From Hyperoodon ampullatus (lineage: Eukaryota; Chordata; Mammalia; Artiodactyla; Ziphiidae): a stretch of DNA of 64,000 nucleotides. The notes below the pieces were generated by a model, which was given only the letters and a program-made list of their open reading frames with translations, made no database searches and had not been told where the DNA came from. The position numbers were made by a program, and so were the translations under genes. Positions 43,101 to 53,120 of this stretch are shown piece after piece. The DNA is taken from NCBI GenBank assembly GCA_949752795.1, contig CATKHW010000009.1, forward strand, positions 1,488,001 through 1,552,000, given 5' to 3'. Within the stretch, counting starts at the first letter, position 1, and the number at the start of each line of letters is the position of its first letter.

Positions 43101-46100
43101 CCAAGACCTCTGTAATCACAATTCTCCATGCCACTTTTCATCTCAGTGCTCCATGAACACTGTCATCACAATGCACCATGCCCATCATCATAATGATTCA
43201 TGCTATTGTCATCACAATGAAATCAAAATGCTCCATGTCCTCTGTCATCACAATGCTCCAAACCCTTCTGATCACAATGTTCCATAACACTTGTCATCAC
43301 ATGTCCCATGACGCTCGTCATCACTATTATGCAAGGTCTTCTCATCAAAATGCTCCATGACCTTTTTCACCACAATGCTCAATACACTTGGCATCACAAT
43401 GCTCGCTGACACTTGTCATCAGTATGCTCCTTGAACACTGTCATGACAAGGCTCCATGCCTTTTTCATCACAATGATCCATTTCCTTTTCATCACAATGC
43501 TCCAAGACCCCTGTAATCACAATGCTCCATGTCCTTGTCATCACAAAGCTCCATGACGCATGTCATCAGAATGCTACATTGCCTTGTCATCACAATGCTC
43601 CATGCCCTTGTCATCACATTGCTTCAAAACCCCTGTAATCACAATGCTCCATGCACCTTTTCATCACAAAGCTCCATGCCCACTCTCATCACAATAATCC
43701 ATGAAACTTTTCAGACCAATGCTCCATGCCCTTGTCATCACAATGTTCCATTCCCCCTGTCATAACAATGCTCCATAACACCTGCCATCACAAGGATCCA
43801 CAGCCTTGTCATCACAAGACTCCATGACCCTTTTCATCACAATGCTCCAAGACCCTGTAATCACAATGCTCCATGCAATTGTCATCAGAAAACTCCATGA
43901 CGCATGTCATAAGAATGCTCCGTGGACTTCTCATTAACTAGGCTCCATGCCCTTGTCATCACAATGCTCCAAGACCCATGTAATCACAATCCTCCATGTC
44001 CCTTTTAATCTCAATGCTCCAAGAACCCTGTCATCCCATGCACCATGCCCATCATCATAATGATTCATGCTATTGTCATCACAATGAAATCAATATGCTC
44101 CATGACTTCTGTCATCACAATGCTCCAAACACTTGTGATCACAATGTTCCATAACACTTGTCATTACAATGCCCCATGATGCTCCTCATCACAGTTAACC
44201 ATTGTCTTCTCATCACAATGCTCCATGAACTTTGTCATCACAATGCTCAATACAATTGTCATCACAATGCTCCCTGACATTTGTTGAGAGTATGCTCCTT
44301 GAACCCTGCCCTGACAAGGCTCCATGCCTTTTTAATCCCAATGATCCATGCCCTTTTCTTCACAATGCTCAAAGACCCCTGTAATCACAATGCTCCATTC
44401 CCCTTTTCATCACAAACATCCATGACACATGTCATCAGAATGCTCCATGGCCTTCTCATCACAATGCTACATGCCCTTGTTATCACAGTGCTCCAAGACC
44501 CCTGTCATCACAATACTCCATGAATATTTTCAGCCCAATGCTCCATGATCTTCTCATCACAATGCTCCATGATCCATGTCATCACAACGCTCCAAACACT
44601 TGTGATCTCATTGTTCCACAACACTTGTCATCACAATGCTCCATGATGCCTGTCATCACAATCCTCCAAGCCCGTGTCATCACAATCCTCCATGACCTTT
44701 GTCATCACAATGCTCAATACACTTGTCATCACAATGCTCCCTGACACTTGTGGTCAGAATGCTCCTTGAACACTGTCATGAAAAGCCTCCATGCCTTTTA
44801 CATCACAATGCTCCATGCCCTTTTCATCACAATGCTCCATGCCATTGTCATCACATTACTCCACAAGCTTGTCATGAGAATGCTCCACGACCCTTGACAT
44901 CACAATGCTCCATGCCCCTTGTCATTATAGTGCTGCATGACGCTCGACATCACAATTATCCATGGTCTTCTCATCATAGTGCTCCACGGTCTTGCCATCA
45001 CAATGCTCCATGACACTTCTCATCACAATGTTACATGATCTTGTCATCACAATTCTCCATGCACTTGTCATCGCAATGCTCAATGAACCCTGTCATAGCA
45101 AGCTCCAAGTGCTTTTCATCACAGTGCTTCACGACATTGTCATCAAAATTCTCAATGGCCGTTGTCATCACAGTGCTCCATGCCCTTGTCATCACAGTGC
45201 TCCATGACCATTGTCATCAAAAAGCTCCAAGCCCTTGTCATCACAATGCTCCATTACCTTTGTCATCACAATCCTCCATGACACTAGGCTTCACAACGCT
45301 CCATGCCATTGTCATCACAAAGCACCAAGACATATATCATCACAATGCTCCTTGACACCTGTCTGCACAGTACTCCATGACCTTCTCATAACAATGCTGC
45401 ATGCCCTTGTCATCACAATACGCCATGCCCACTGTCATCTCAATAATCCATGAAACTTGTCAGACCAATGCTCCATGCCCCCGTCATCACAATGCTCCAT
45501 GCCCTTGTCATCAAAATGCTCCGTGATTCCAGTCATCACAATGCTTCATGACCTTTGGCTTCAAAATGGTCCATGCCCTCATCATCACAGGGCTCTGTGA
45601 AATTTGTCACCATAATGCTCCATGAACTTTTCATTCACAATGCTCTGTGACCCTTGCCATCACAATGCTCCATGCCTTTGTCAGCAGAGTGCTCCATGAC
45701 CCTTGTTATCACAATGCTCCATGCACTTGTTATCAAAATTTTCCACAAACTTGTCATCAGAATGCTCCATAAAACTTGTCATCACAATGCTCCATGTGCT
45801 TCTCATTAAAATGCTCTCTCATCACTGATATCAAAATGATCCATCACTATTCATCACAATACTCGCTCACCACTGTCATGACACTGTTCCACGGCCTTGT
45901 CATCACAAGGCTTCATGACCCTTGTCATCACAATGCTCCAAGACCCCTGTAATCACAATGCTCCATGCTATTGTCATCACAAAGCTCCATGACGCATGTC
46001 ATCAATCTGCTCCATGGCCTTCTCATCACAATGCTCCATGCCCTTGTCATCACAATGCTCCAAGACAACTGTAATCAAAATGCTCCATGCCACTTTTCAT

Positions 46101-46150
46101 CTCAATGCTCCATGAAATCTGTAATCACAATGAACCATGACCATCATCAT
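34169..46150 (+). repeat. Block A section 10: right part, dominated by the ATGCTTC and ATGATTC forms of M1
   Basis: M1 copies start at 34343, 37551, 38832, 40702, 41915, 43197 and 44064. Spacings of 1281-1282 bp occur twice and 1213 bp once. M2 copies start near 34869, 39799, 42612 and 45826. Except for 38832, the M1 copies are of the CATCATCATAATGCTTC or ATGATTC forms, the same sub-family found in block B. The array ends inside an M1 copy: bases 46136-46150 reach CCATCATCAT and then change at once to satellite sequence. Confidence 0.75.
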
Positions 46151-46980
46151 GGAAACTTATCAATACAAAGGTTTTAAGATTCTTACTAGTCAGATATATT
46201 CCTCTGCGAGAAATATGGGGTTTTGAGTCCATTTCACTGAGGAAAGTGTAGGTCTTGTGTATTCCGTATTTGGTTTCTGGAACGGTACCTGTACTAATAT
46301 CAAACTCTGGTTTTATGCATCACCCCACCTCTCCTTCGCCCTTAAGCAGGCACAAGAGTGTTTTCTAAATGTGAGACTCTGTTCTCTTTCCTAACTCAGT
46401 TCATGTGTAGCCATGTTTACAGGACCTTCATAAGTGATATCTTATGATAAGTTTCTTTTTCTCTGTGACTTATTTCACTTAGATTCATCGTACCTGAATC
46501 CACTCATTTTGCTGCTACAGGCCTTATGACATTGATTTCGTTGCTGAGGGATATTCCATGTTACATAAGTACCACAATTTCTTGAACCATTTTTGTCTTT
46601 CCTATGATATTTACGGTGTATCCAAGTTGAGGTTCTTGTAAGCTGTGCAGCCCTAAATTTTGGGGTGTTTCTGTCTTATTGATTTTCAGTTTTCCCAAGG
46701 TATATTCCCTAGACTCGAAGTGCCCTTGGCTCAAGCTCTGTTGTTTACTAGTTTTAGGGAACACAATGCACTCCTCCAGAGAGGAAGTTGGCAATTTATA
46801 TCCGACCGATCAGCATAACTAGGCTCCCTGTTCTCCAGGGCCTGTCTTGCCTTTCTGGTTTTTACACATTTTGCGGATGTCCCTTTTGACCGGTGGGAAG
46901 TGATACTCCTTTGTAGTGCAGATTTGCATTGCCTGGTTGCTTGCTTGGCCGAAAAGGGCGTATGTGTTTTCTCCTGAATA
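46151..46980 (-). mobile_element. Degraded L1 3' region, antisense (in U1)
   Basis: Reading the + strand, the landmarks of an inverted L1 3' end appear in order: GTGACTTATTTCACTTAG at about 46465, GGGATATTCCATGTTACATA at about 46547, TACCACAATTTCTTGAACCA at about 46569, GTATCCAAGTTGAGG at about 46618, and CAGATTTGCATTGCCTG at about 46919. These correspond to the antisense of the last part of ORF2. The frame is broken by many stops and indels, so no protein is encoded. The true L1 3' end, with its poly(A) tract, is not present at this unit's left edge because block A abuts it. Confidence 0.75.
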
Positions 46981-47017
46981 TATTCAGGAGAAAACGCATA
47001 CGCCCTTTTTGGCCAAG
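46944..47017. repeat. Loopless 74-bp palindrome in U1
   Basis: Two 37-bp arms (46944-46980 and 46981-47017) meet at GAATATATTC with no spacer. They match at 35 of 37 positions; the mismatches are G for A after CTTGGCC and GTATGTG against GTATGCG. The left arm continues the L1-like sequence, while the right arm is an inverted copy of it. Such a structure could extrude as a cruciform or fold as a perfect hairpin in RNA. That it does so is inference. Confidence 0.93.
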
Positions 47018-47790
47018 TGCATCATTGTCGAAGTTGTGCCCCTCTTCCTGTGCTTTAAAGGCGATTCCAATGTACCTCTTGAAATTTGTTTCCTGCTATT
47101 CTGGCTCACTTTCAATTCCGCCTCATTGCCTTCCCTCTACAGATTTTTGGACGATAGTTTTCCTTGATTACTCTGCCAGTTTGTGAATTATTGTGCCCCT
47201 GAGTTCCGTTTTTCAACTCTTTTTTTGTGAGCTGACCACAAGTCTAAAATTTTGGTTCAGGACCTATACTGATTCCCGGCGGGTGGCTGAGACTTTGGTT
47301 AATTCTTCTTCCTGACGGAAAATTAGAGTGACATGTGCCCGTCCGAATGCCTAACAGCTACTCTCTCATTGGTTCTCCCTCTTCCCTTTCATCCTCTGCC
47401 AAATTGGCAAACTGTGCGAACCAGGAGGTTAAAGGGGATATCTCTCCAATTTGGGAGATTGATAGTAAAGCAGTTAGAAAGTCAAACTGGAACACCAGGA
47501 GAGGGATTATTAGTTGAGATTTAGAAACATTTCGTATTCACAGTGTGTCCATTCTCTAGGTTTCCCATACATGTTATAGCTGTAGTAATATTCCCTTCAA
47601 CCTGGAGAGTTTGGACCCTTGGAATGTGTCCCACACATTATTGCTTTAAATGGTCTGCATTTGCTCACCGAATCTCACCAATCCTCTCAGTCCCAAGTGT
47701 CCAGCCTTATGCCACATCCAGCTGTCGTTGTAGATAGGGTCATTACAGGTTTCATCAGAGCGCCTTAAAGAATTGTAAAGAATTTCCCTG
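47018..47790. repeat. Unidentified half of satellite unit U1
   Basis: This is the non-L1 part of the unit, between the palindrome and the T-tract. I cannot assign it to a transposon family. An inverted CCAAT motif (ATTGG at 47368-47372, inside CTCTCATTGGTTCTCC) is conserved at the same place in the other units. No open frame is conserved across units. Confidence 0.6.
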
Positions 47791-48717
47791 TTTTTTTGTT
47801 TTGTTTTTGTAATTCCTTTTTATAGTGGGTTTGAGCTGATTCTCACTGCCAAGTTTATGCCAGTCTAGACACACTTGATTCCCTTACAGAGACATAACAA
47901 TACATAGGTTTTAAGATTCTTACTAATCAGATATATTCCTCTGCGGGAAATATGGGTTTTGGAGTCCCTTTCACTGAGGAAGGTGTAGGTCTTGTCTATT
48001 CCGTAGAAGGTATTTGGAACAGTACATGTACTAATATCAAACTCTGGTTTTATGCATCACCCCACCTCTCTTTCCACCCTGAGCAGGCATAAGTGTGTTT
48101 CCTAAATGTGAGACTCTGTTCTCTTTCCTAACTCTGTTCATGTGTAGCCATGTTTACAGGACCTTCATAAATGATATCTTATGATAAGTTCCTTTTTCTC
48201 TGTGACTTATTTCACTTAGATTCATCGTACCTCAATCGACTCATTTTGCTTCTACTGGCCTTATGACATTGATTTCATGGCTGAGGGATATTCCATCGTA
48301 CGCAAGTACCACAATTTCTTGAACCATTTTTGTTTTCCTAGGATATTTAAGGTGTGTCCAAGTTGAGGTTCTTGTAAGCAATGCAGCCCTAAATTTTGGG
48401 GTGGCTCTGTCTTGTTGATTTTCAGTTTTCCCAAGGTATATTCCTTAGACTGGAAGTGCCCTTGGCTCTGTAGCTCTGCTGTTTACTTGTTTTAGGGAAC
48501 ACACTGCACTCCTCCAGAGAGGCAGTTGGCAATTTACGTTCTGCCCATCAACATAACTAGGCTGCCTGTTCTCCAGGGCCTGTCTTGTCTTTCTGGTATT
48601 TACACATTTTGTGGATGTCCCTTTTGACCGCTGGGAAGTGATACTTCTTTGTAGTTCAGATTTTCATTGCCCGCTTGCTTGCTTGGAAAAAAGGGCGTAT
48701 GCGTTTTCTCCTGAATA
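47791..48717 (-). mobile_element. Degraded L1 3' end, antisense, with poly(A) remnant (U1/U2 boundary)
   Basis: The T-rich tract at about 47791-47817 (T7, then GTTTTG and T5) stands where the inverted L1 poly(A) tail would be. It is followed by sequence resembling the inverted cetartiodactyl L1 3' untranslated region and then antisense ORF2. The same landmarks as in U1 follow at +1737 bp. The segment is about 930 bp and ends in the left palindrome arm. It is heavily mutated and non-coding. Confidence 0.72.
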
Positions 48718-48754
48718 TATTCAGGAGAAAACGCATACGCCATTTTTGGCCAAG
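48682..48754. repeat. Loopless 73-bp palindrome in U2
   Basis: Left arm 48682-48717, right arm 48718-48754, centre GAATATATTC. The arms agree at GGGCGTATGCGTTTTCTCCT. Here the left arm has GTATGCG where U1 has GTATGTG, so this position now matches the right arm. Near the outer end the arms differ: CTTGGAAAAAA on the left, against the complement of GCCATTTTTGGCCAAG on the right. Confidence 0.9.
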
Positions 48755-49527
48755 TGCATCATTGTCGAAGTTGTGCCCCTCTTCCTGTGCTTTAAAGGCG
48801 ATTCCAATGTACCTCTTTAAATCTGATTCCTGGTATTCTGTCTCGCTTTCAAGTCTGCCACATTGCCTTCCCTCAACAGATTTTTGGACAATAGTTGTCC
48901 TTTATTACTATGCCAGTTTGTGAATTGCTATGCCCCTGAGCTCCATTTTTCAACACGTTTTTTATGAGCTGACGGCAAGTCCACAATTTTGGTTCAGGAC
49001 CTATACTGGTTCCCGGCGGGTTGCTGAGACTTTGGTTAATTCTTCTTCCTGCCAGGAAGTTAGAGTGACATGTGCCCGTCCAAATGCCTAACAGCTACTC
49101 TCTCATTGGTTCTACCTCTTCCCTTGCAGCCTCTGCCATATTGGCAACCTGTGCGCACCAGGAGGTTAAAGCGTTTGTCTCTCCAAGTTGGGAGATTGAT
49201 AGTAAAGCAGTTGGAAAGTCAAACCAGAGAACCAGGTGAGGGATTATTAGTTGAGTTTTAGAAACCTTTCATATTCACAGTGTGTCCATTCTCTAGGTTT
49301 CCCGAACATGTTATAGCTGTAGTAATATTCCCTTCAACCTGGAGAGTTGGGACCCTTTGAATGTGTGCCATGCATTATTGCTTTAAATGGTCTGCATTTG
49401 CTCACCGAATCTCACCAATCCTCTCATTCCCATGTGTCCAGCCTTATGCCACATCCAGCTGTTGTTGTAGATAGGGTCATTCCAGGTTTCATCAGAGCCC
49501 CTGAAGGAATTTTAAAGAATTTCCCTG
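48755..49527. repeat. Unidentified half of satellite unit U2
   Basis: Counterpart of 47018-47790 at a 1737-bp shift. The inverted CCAAT motif is at 49105-49109. No coding sequence or recognised transposon is visible. Confidence 0.6.
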
Positions 49528-49920
49528 TTTTTTTTTGTTTTGTTATTGAAATACCTCCTTAGTGGGTTTGAGCTTATTCTCACTGCCATGTTTATGCCAG
49601 TCTAGACACACTTGATTCACTTATGGAGACATATCAATACGTAGGTGTTAAGATTCTTACTAGTCAGATATATTCCTCTGCAGGAAATATGGGGTTTTGA
49701 GTCCCGTTCACTGAGGAAAGTTTAGGTCTTGTCTCTTCTGTATTTGGATTTTGGAACGGTACCTGTGCTAATATCAAACTCTGGTTTTGTTCATCTCCCC
49801 ACCTCTCCTTTCCCCTTAAGCAGGCATAAGTAAGTTTTCTAAATGTGAGACTCTGTTCTCTTTCCTAATTCTGTTCATGTGTAGCCATGTTTACATTTCC
49901 TTCATAAGTGATATCTTATG
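49528..49920 (-). mobile_element. Truncated antisense L1 3' end (U2/U3)
   Basis: The T9 tract at about 49528-49536 begins another inverted L1 3' end. It follows the usual order as far as GTGATATCTTATG at 49908-49920 and is then cut by minisatellite block B. About 395 bp of the expected continuation (the part equivalent to 46447-46841) is absent from the window. Confidence 0.7.
49625..49920 (+). repeat. Satellite unit U3, left fragment (296 bp)
   Basis: Begins at the same phase as U1 and U2 (TTAAGATTCTTACTAG at 49648) and stops after 296 bp. Adding the missing 395 bp and the 1063-bp fragment at 60244-61306 gives 1754 bp, about one satellite unit. U3 and U4 are therefore best read as two halves of one unit split by block B. 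Confidence 0.8.
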
Positions 49921-49926
49921 TCAGAA
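49915..49926. other. Junction: satellite to minisatellite
   Basis: Satellite sequence ...ATATCTTATG passes directly into TCAGAATGCTCC of the minisatellite. The last ATG is common to both sides, since minisatellite units often read ATGTCATCAGAATGC. This is consistent with joining at 3-bp microhomology. No target-site duplication is visible at the other end of the block. Confidence 0.7.
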
Positions 49927-50282
49927 TGCTCCACGGCTCTTGTCATCATAATGCTCCATGATGCTCGTCATCACAATTATCCATGGCCTTCTCATCACAA
50001 TGCTCCACCGTCTTGACATCACATTGCTCCATGCCCTGGTCATCACAATCTCCATGTCTCTTGTCATCAAAATTCTCCACCTCTTTGTCATCACAATGCT
50101 CGATGACATTTCTCATCACAATGTTAAATGATTTGTCATCACAATTCTCCATGCACTTGTCATCGCAATGCTCCCTGACCCATGTCATAGCAAGCTCCAT
50201 ATGCTTGTCATCACAATGCTTCATGACATTGTTATAAAAATTCTCAATGTCCCTTGTCATCACAATTCTGCATGCCAATGTC

Positions 50283-51160
50283 ATCACAATGCTCCATGAC
50301 ACTTGTCATCACAATGCTCCAAGCCCTTGTCATCACAATACTTCATGCCCTTGTCATCACAATGCTCCATGACCTCTGTCATCACAATGTTCCCTGACAC
50401 CTGTCATCACAATGCTCTATGCCCCTTGTCAGTACAGTGCTCCATGATGCTCGTCATCACAGTTACCCAAGGTCTTCTCATCACAATGCTTCATGGTTTT
50501 ACCATCACAATTCTCCATGCCCTGGTCATCTCAATGCTCCATGTCCCTTGTCATCACAATTCTCCACGTCCTTATCATCACAATGCTCCTTGACACTTCT
50601 CCTCACAATGTTATATGCTCTTGTCATCACAATTCTGCATGCACTTGTCATCACAATGCTCCAGGACCCCTGTCATAGCAAGCTCCATGTGCTTGTCATC
50701 ACAATGTTTCAAGACCTGGTCATTAAAATTCTCAATGGCCCTTGTCATCACAATGATCCATGCCCTTGTCATCACAAAGCTCCTTTACCTTTGTCATCAC
50801 AATCCTCCATGACACTTGGCATCACAATGGAACATGACATATGTCATCACAATGCTCCCTGACACCTATCTTAACAATAATCCATGACGTTGTCAACACA
50901 ATGCTCCATGCCATTGTCATCACAATGCTCCATGACACTTGTCATCACAATGTTCCAAGCCCTTGTCATCACAATACTCCATGCCCTTGTCATCACAATG
51001 CTGCATGACCCCTGTCATCACAATGTTCCCTGACACCTGTCATCACAATGCTCCATGCCCCTTGTCAGTACAGTGCTCCATGATGCTCGTCATCACAATT
51101 ACCCAAGGTCTTCTCATCACAATGCTTCAGGGATTTACCATCAAAATGCTCCATGCCCTT
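50283..51160 (+). repeat. Pair of similar segments 636 bp apart
   Basis: The stretch at 50283 to about 50525 is repeated from 50919 to about 51160, with some ten substitutions. Both have the rare runs CTTGTCAGTACAGTGCTCC and TTACCCAAGGTCTTCTC (the latter at 50463 and 51099). The intervening sequence is ordinary minisatellite. This is older than the 462-bp duplication of block A, judging by divergence. Confidence 0.8.
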
Positions 51161-53020
51161 GTCATCACAATGCTCCATGCCCTTCACATCCCAATGCTCC
51201 ATGGCCGCTGTCATCACAATGCTCCGTGACTCCATTCATCACAATGCTTCATGATCTTTGTGATCACAATGGTCAGTGCCCTCGTCATCACAAGGCTCTG
51301 TGACCTGTCAACACAATGCTCCATGAACTTTTCATCACAATGCTCCATGACCATTGTCATCACAATGCTCCATGCCTTTCTCAGCACAATACGCAAAGAC
51401 GGTTGTCATCACAATGCTCCATGCGCTTGTCAACACAATGCTCCACCAGCTTGTCATCACAATGCTCCCTGCACTTCTCATCAAAATGCTCTGTCACCAC
51501 TGATATCACACTGTTCCATAACTAGTCATTACAATACTCCCTCACCCTTCTCATCACAATGTTCCATGACCCCTGTCATCACAATACTACATGCACTTAT
51601 CATCACAGTGCTCCATGACCCCTGACCTCAAAATGCTCCATAACACATGTCATCAAAATGCTCCATAACATTTGTCATCACAAAGTTCAATGACCATTGG
51701 CATCACAGTGCTCCATGTCATTGTCATCACAATGCTCCAGGAACCTTCTCATCACATTGCTCCATGCCCTTGTCATCACAAATGTCCATGACGCTTGTCA
51801 TCACAATGTTCGATGCCCTTCTCATAACAATGCTCCATGCCCTTGTCATTACAGTCCTCCATGAACCCTGTACCACAGTGTTCCAGGCCCTTGTCATCAC
51901 AGTGCTCCAGTCCCACTATCATCACAATAATCCATGAAACTTTTCAGACCAATGCCCCATGGCCTTGTCATCACAATGCTCCATTACCACTGTTATAACA
52001 ATGCTCCATGATCCCAGTCATCACAATGTTCCACAGCCTTGTCATCACAAGGCTCCATACACATGAAATCACAATGCTCCATGTCCTTGTCATCACAAAG
52101 CTCCATGATGCATGTCTTCAGAATGCTCCATGGCCTTCTCATCACAATGCACCATTCCCTTGTCATCAGAATGCTCCACGACCCCTGTAATCACAATGCT
52201 CCATGCCCATTTTCATTAGAATGCTCCATAAGAATGTCATTACAAGGCTCCATGGTTTTCTCATCACAATGCTCCAGGACCTTGTCATCACAATGCTCCT
52301 TTCTCTTGTCATCACAATGCTCCATGACTCCTGTCATCACAATACTCCATGAACATTTTCAGCACAGTGTTCCATGACATTCTCATCACTGTGCTCCTTG
52401 ACACCTGTCATCACAATGCTCCATGACAAATGTCATCGCAACCTTACATGACCTCTGACAACACAATGATCCGGGACTATTATCATCAAAATGCTCCATG
52501 ACACTTGTCATCACAATGTTCCATGCCCTTGTCATCACAATGCGCTATGACACATCTCATCACAATGTTACGTGCACTTTTCATCACAATTATCCATGCA
52601 CTTTTCATCGCAATGCTCCATGACCGCTGTCATAGCAAGCTCCATGCGCTTGTCATCACGATGCTTCATGACCTTGTCATCAAAATTCTCAATGGCCCTT
52701 GTCACCACAATGCTCCAATCCCTTGTCATCACAATGCAACATTACCTTTGTCATCACAATCCTCCATGACACTTGGCATCACAATGCTCCATGCCATTGT
52801 CATAACAATGGACCATGACATATGTCATCACAATGCTCCCTGACCCGTCTTCACAATTCTACATGACCTTGGAATCACAATGCTCCATGCCCTTGACATC
52901 ACAGTGCGCCAAGCGCACTGTCATCACAATAATCCATGAAACTTGTCAGACCAATGCCCCATGCCCCTGTCATCACAATGCTCCACGCACTTGTCATCAC
53001 AATGCACCATGACCCCTGTC

Positions 53021-53120
53021 ATCACAATGCTCCGTGACTCCAGTCATCACAATGATTCATGATCTTTGTCATCACAATGCTCCGTGACTCCAGTCATCAC
53101 AATGATTCATGACCTTTGTC
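53021..53120 (+). repeat. 50-bp (two-unit) tandem duplication
   Basis: Bases 53021-53070 and 53071-53120 are the same except for GATCTT against GACCTT near the end. Each copy is two 25-bp units with the variants TCCGTGACTCCAG and ATGATTCATGA. The step of exactly two units shows the small-scale slippage or exchange that feeds the array. Confidence 0.9.

Larger units (their letters stand above)
1..46150 (+). repeat. Minisatellite block A: 24/25-bp tandem repeat with higher-order structure
   Basis: The whole stretch is built from one short unit, TCATCACAATGCTCC followed by ATGACCCTTG (25 bp) or ATGCCCTTG (24 bp). Both lengths are interspersed and many units carry substitutions. The array is already running at base 1, so its left end lies outside the window. 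Recognisable variant units recur in fixed order, giving a second period of roughly 1.9-2.1 kb. The consensus + strand has about 9 C, 7 T, 6 A and 3 G per unit and lacks CpG. No unrelated sequence interrupts it. I do not recognise this minisatellite as a named family. Open reading frames of 60-211 codons occur throughout, but they arise because 25 is not a multiple of 3 and the unit has few stops. They usually end where ATGA follows CC, and I do not consider them genes. Confidence 0.95.
46151..47887 (+). repeat. L1-derived satellite unit U1 (1737 bp)
   Basis: This is a full unit, defined by its match to the next unit at a constant shift of 1737 bp (for example TTAAGATTCTTACTA at 46174 and TTAAGATTCTTACTAAT at 47911). 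The first half (to about 46980) resembles antisense L1 ORF2 and 3' untranslated sequence. A palindrome follows at 46944-47017, and the rest is unidentified sequence. U1 and U2 differ by scattered substitutions and few indels. The unit length and L1 content fit the common cetacean satellite, as known from the literature and unverified here. The short open frames within it are not conserved between units and I do not regard them as genes. Confidence 0.85.
47888..49624 (+). repeat. L1-derived satellite unit U2 (1737 bp)
   Basis: The second full unit matches U1 throughout in the same orientation. It shows small private changes, for example GTAGAAGGTATTTGG near 48003 where U1 has GTATTTGGTTTCTGG. 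It is flanked by U1 and by the truncated U3, so at least part of a regular head-to-tail satellite array is present. Confidence 0.85.

Noticed and set aside
1..46150. CRISPR-like regular repeats
   Set aside because: There are no unique spacers of constant length between conserved repeats; the units abut directly and vary in sequence. The L1 remnants and base composition indicate a mammal.
46561..46794. Minus-strand open frame of 77 codons in U1
   Set aside because: It lies in the antisense L1 remnant and is not kept in the same form in U2 or U5. It is a decayed ORF2 piece, not a gene.
46929..47186. Plus-strand open frames of 83-85 codons spanning the palindrome in U1 (a related 82-codon frame in U2)
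   Set aside because: They run through the palindrome and antisense L1, differ between units by indels, and have no similarity that I recognise.
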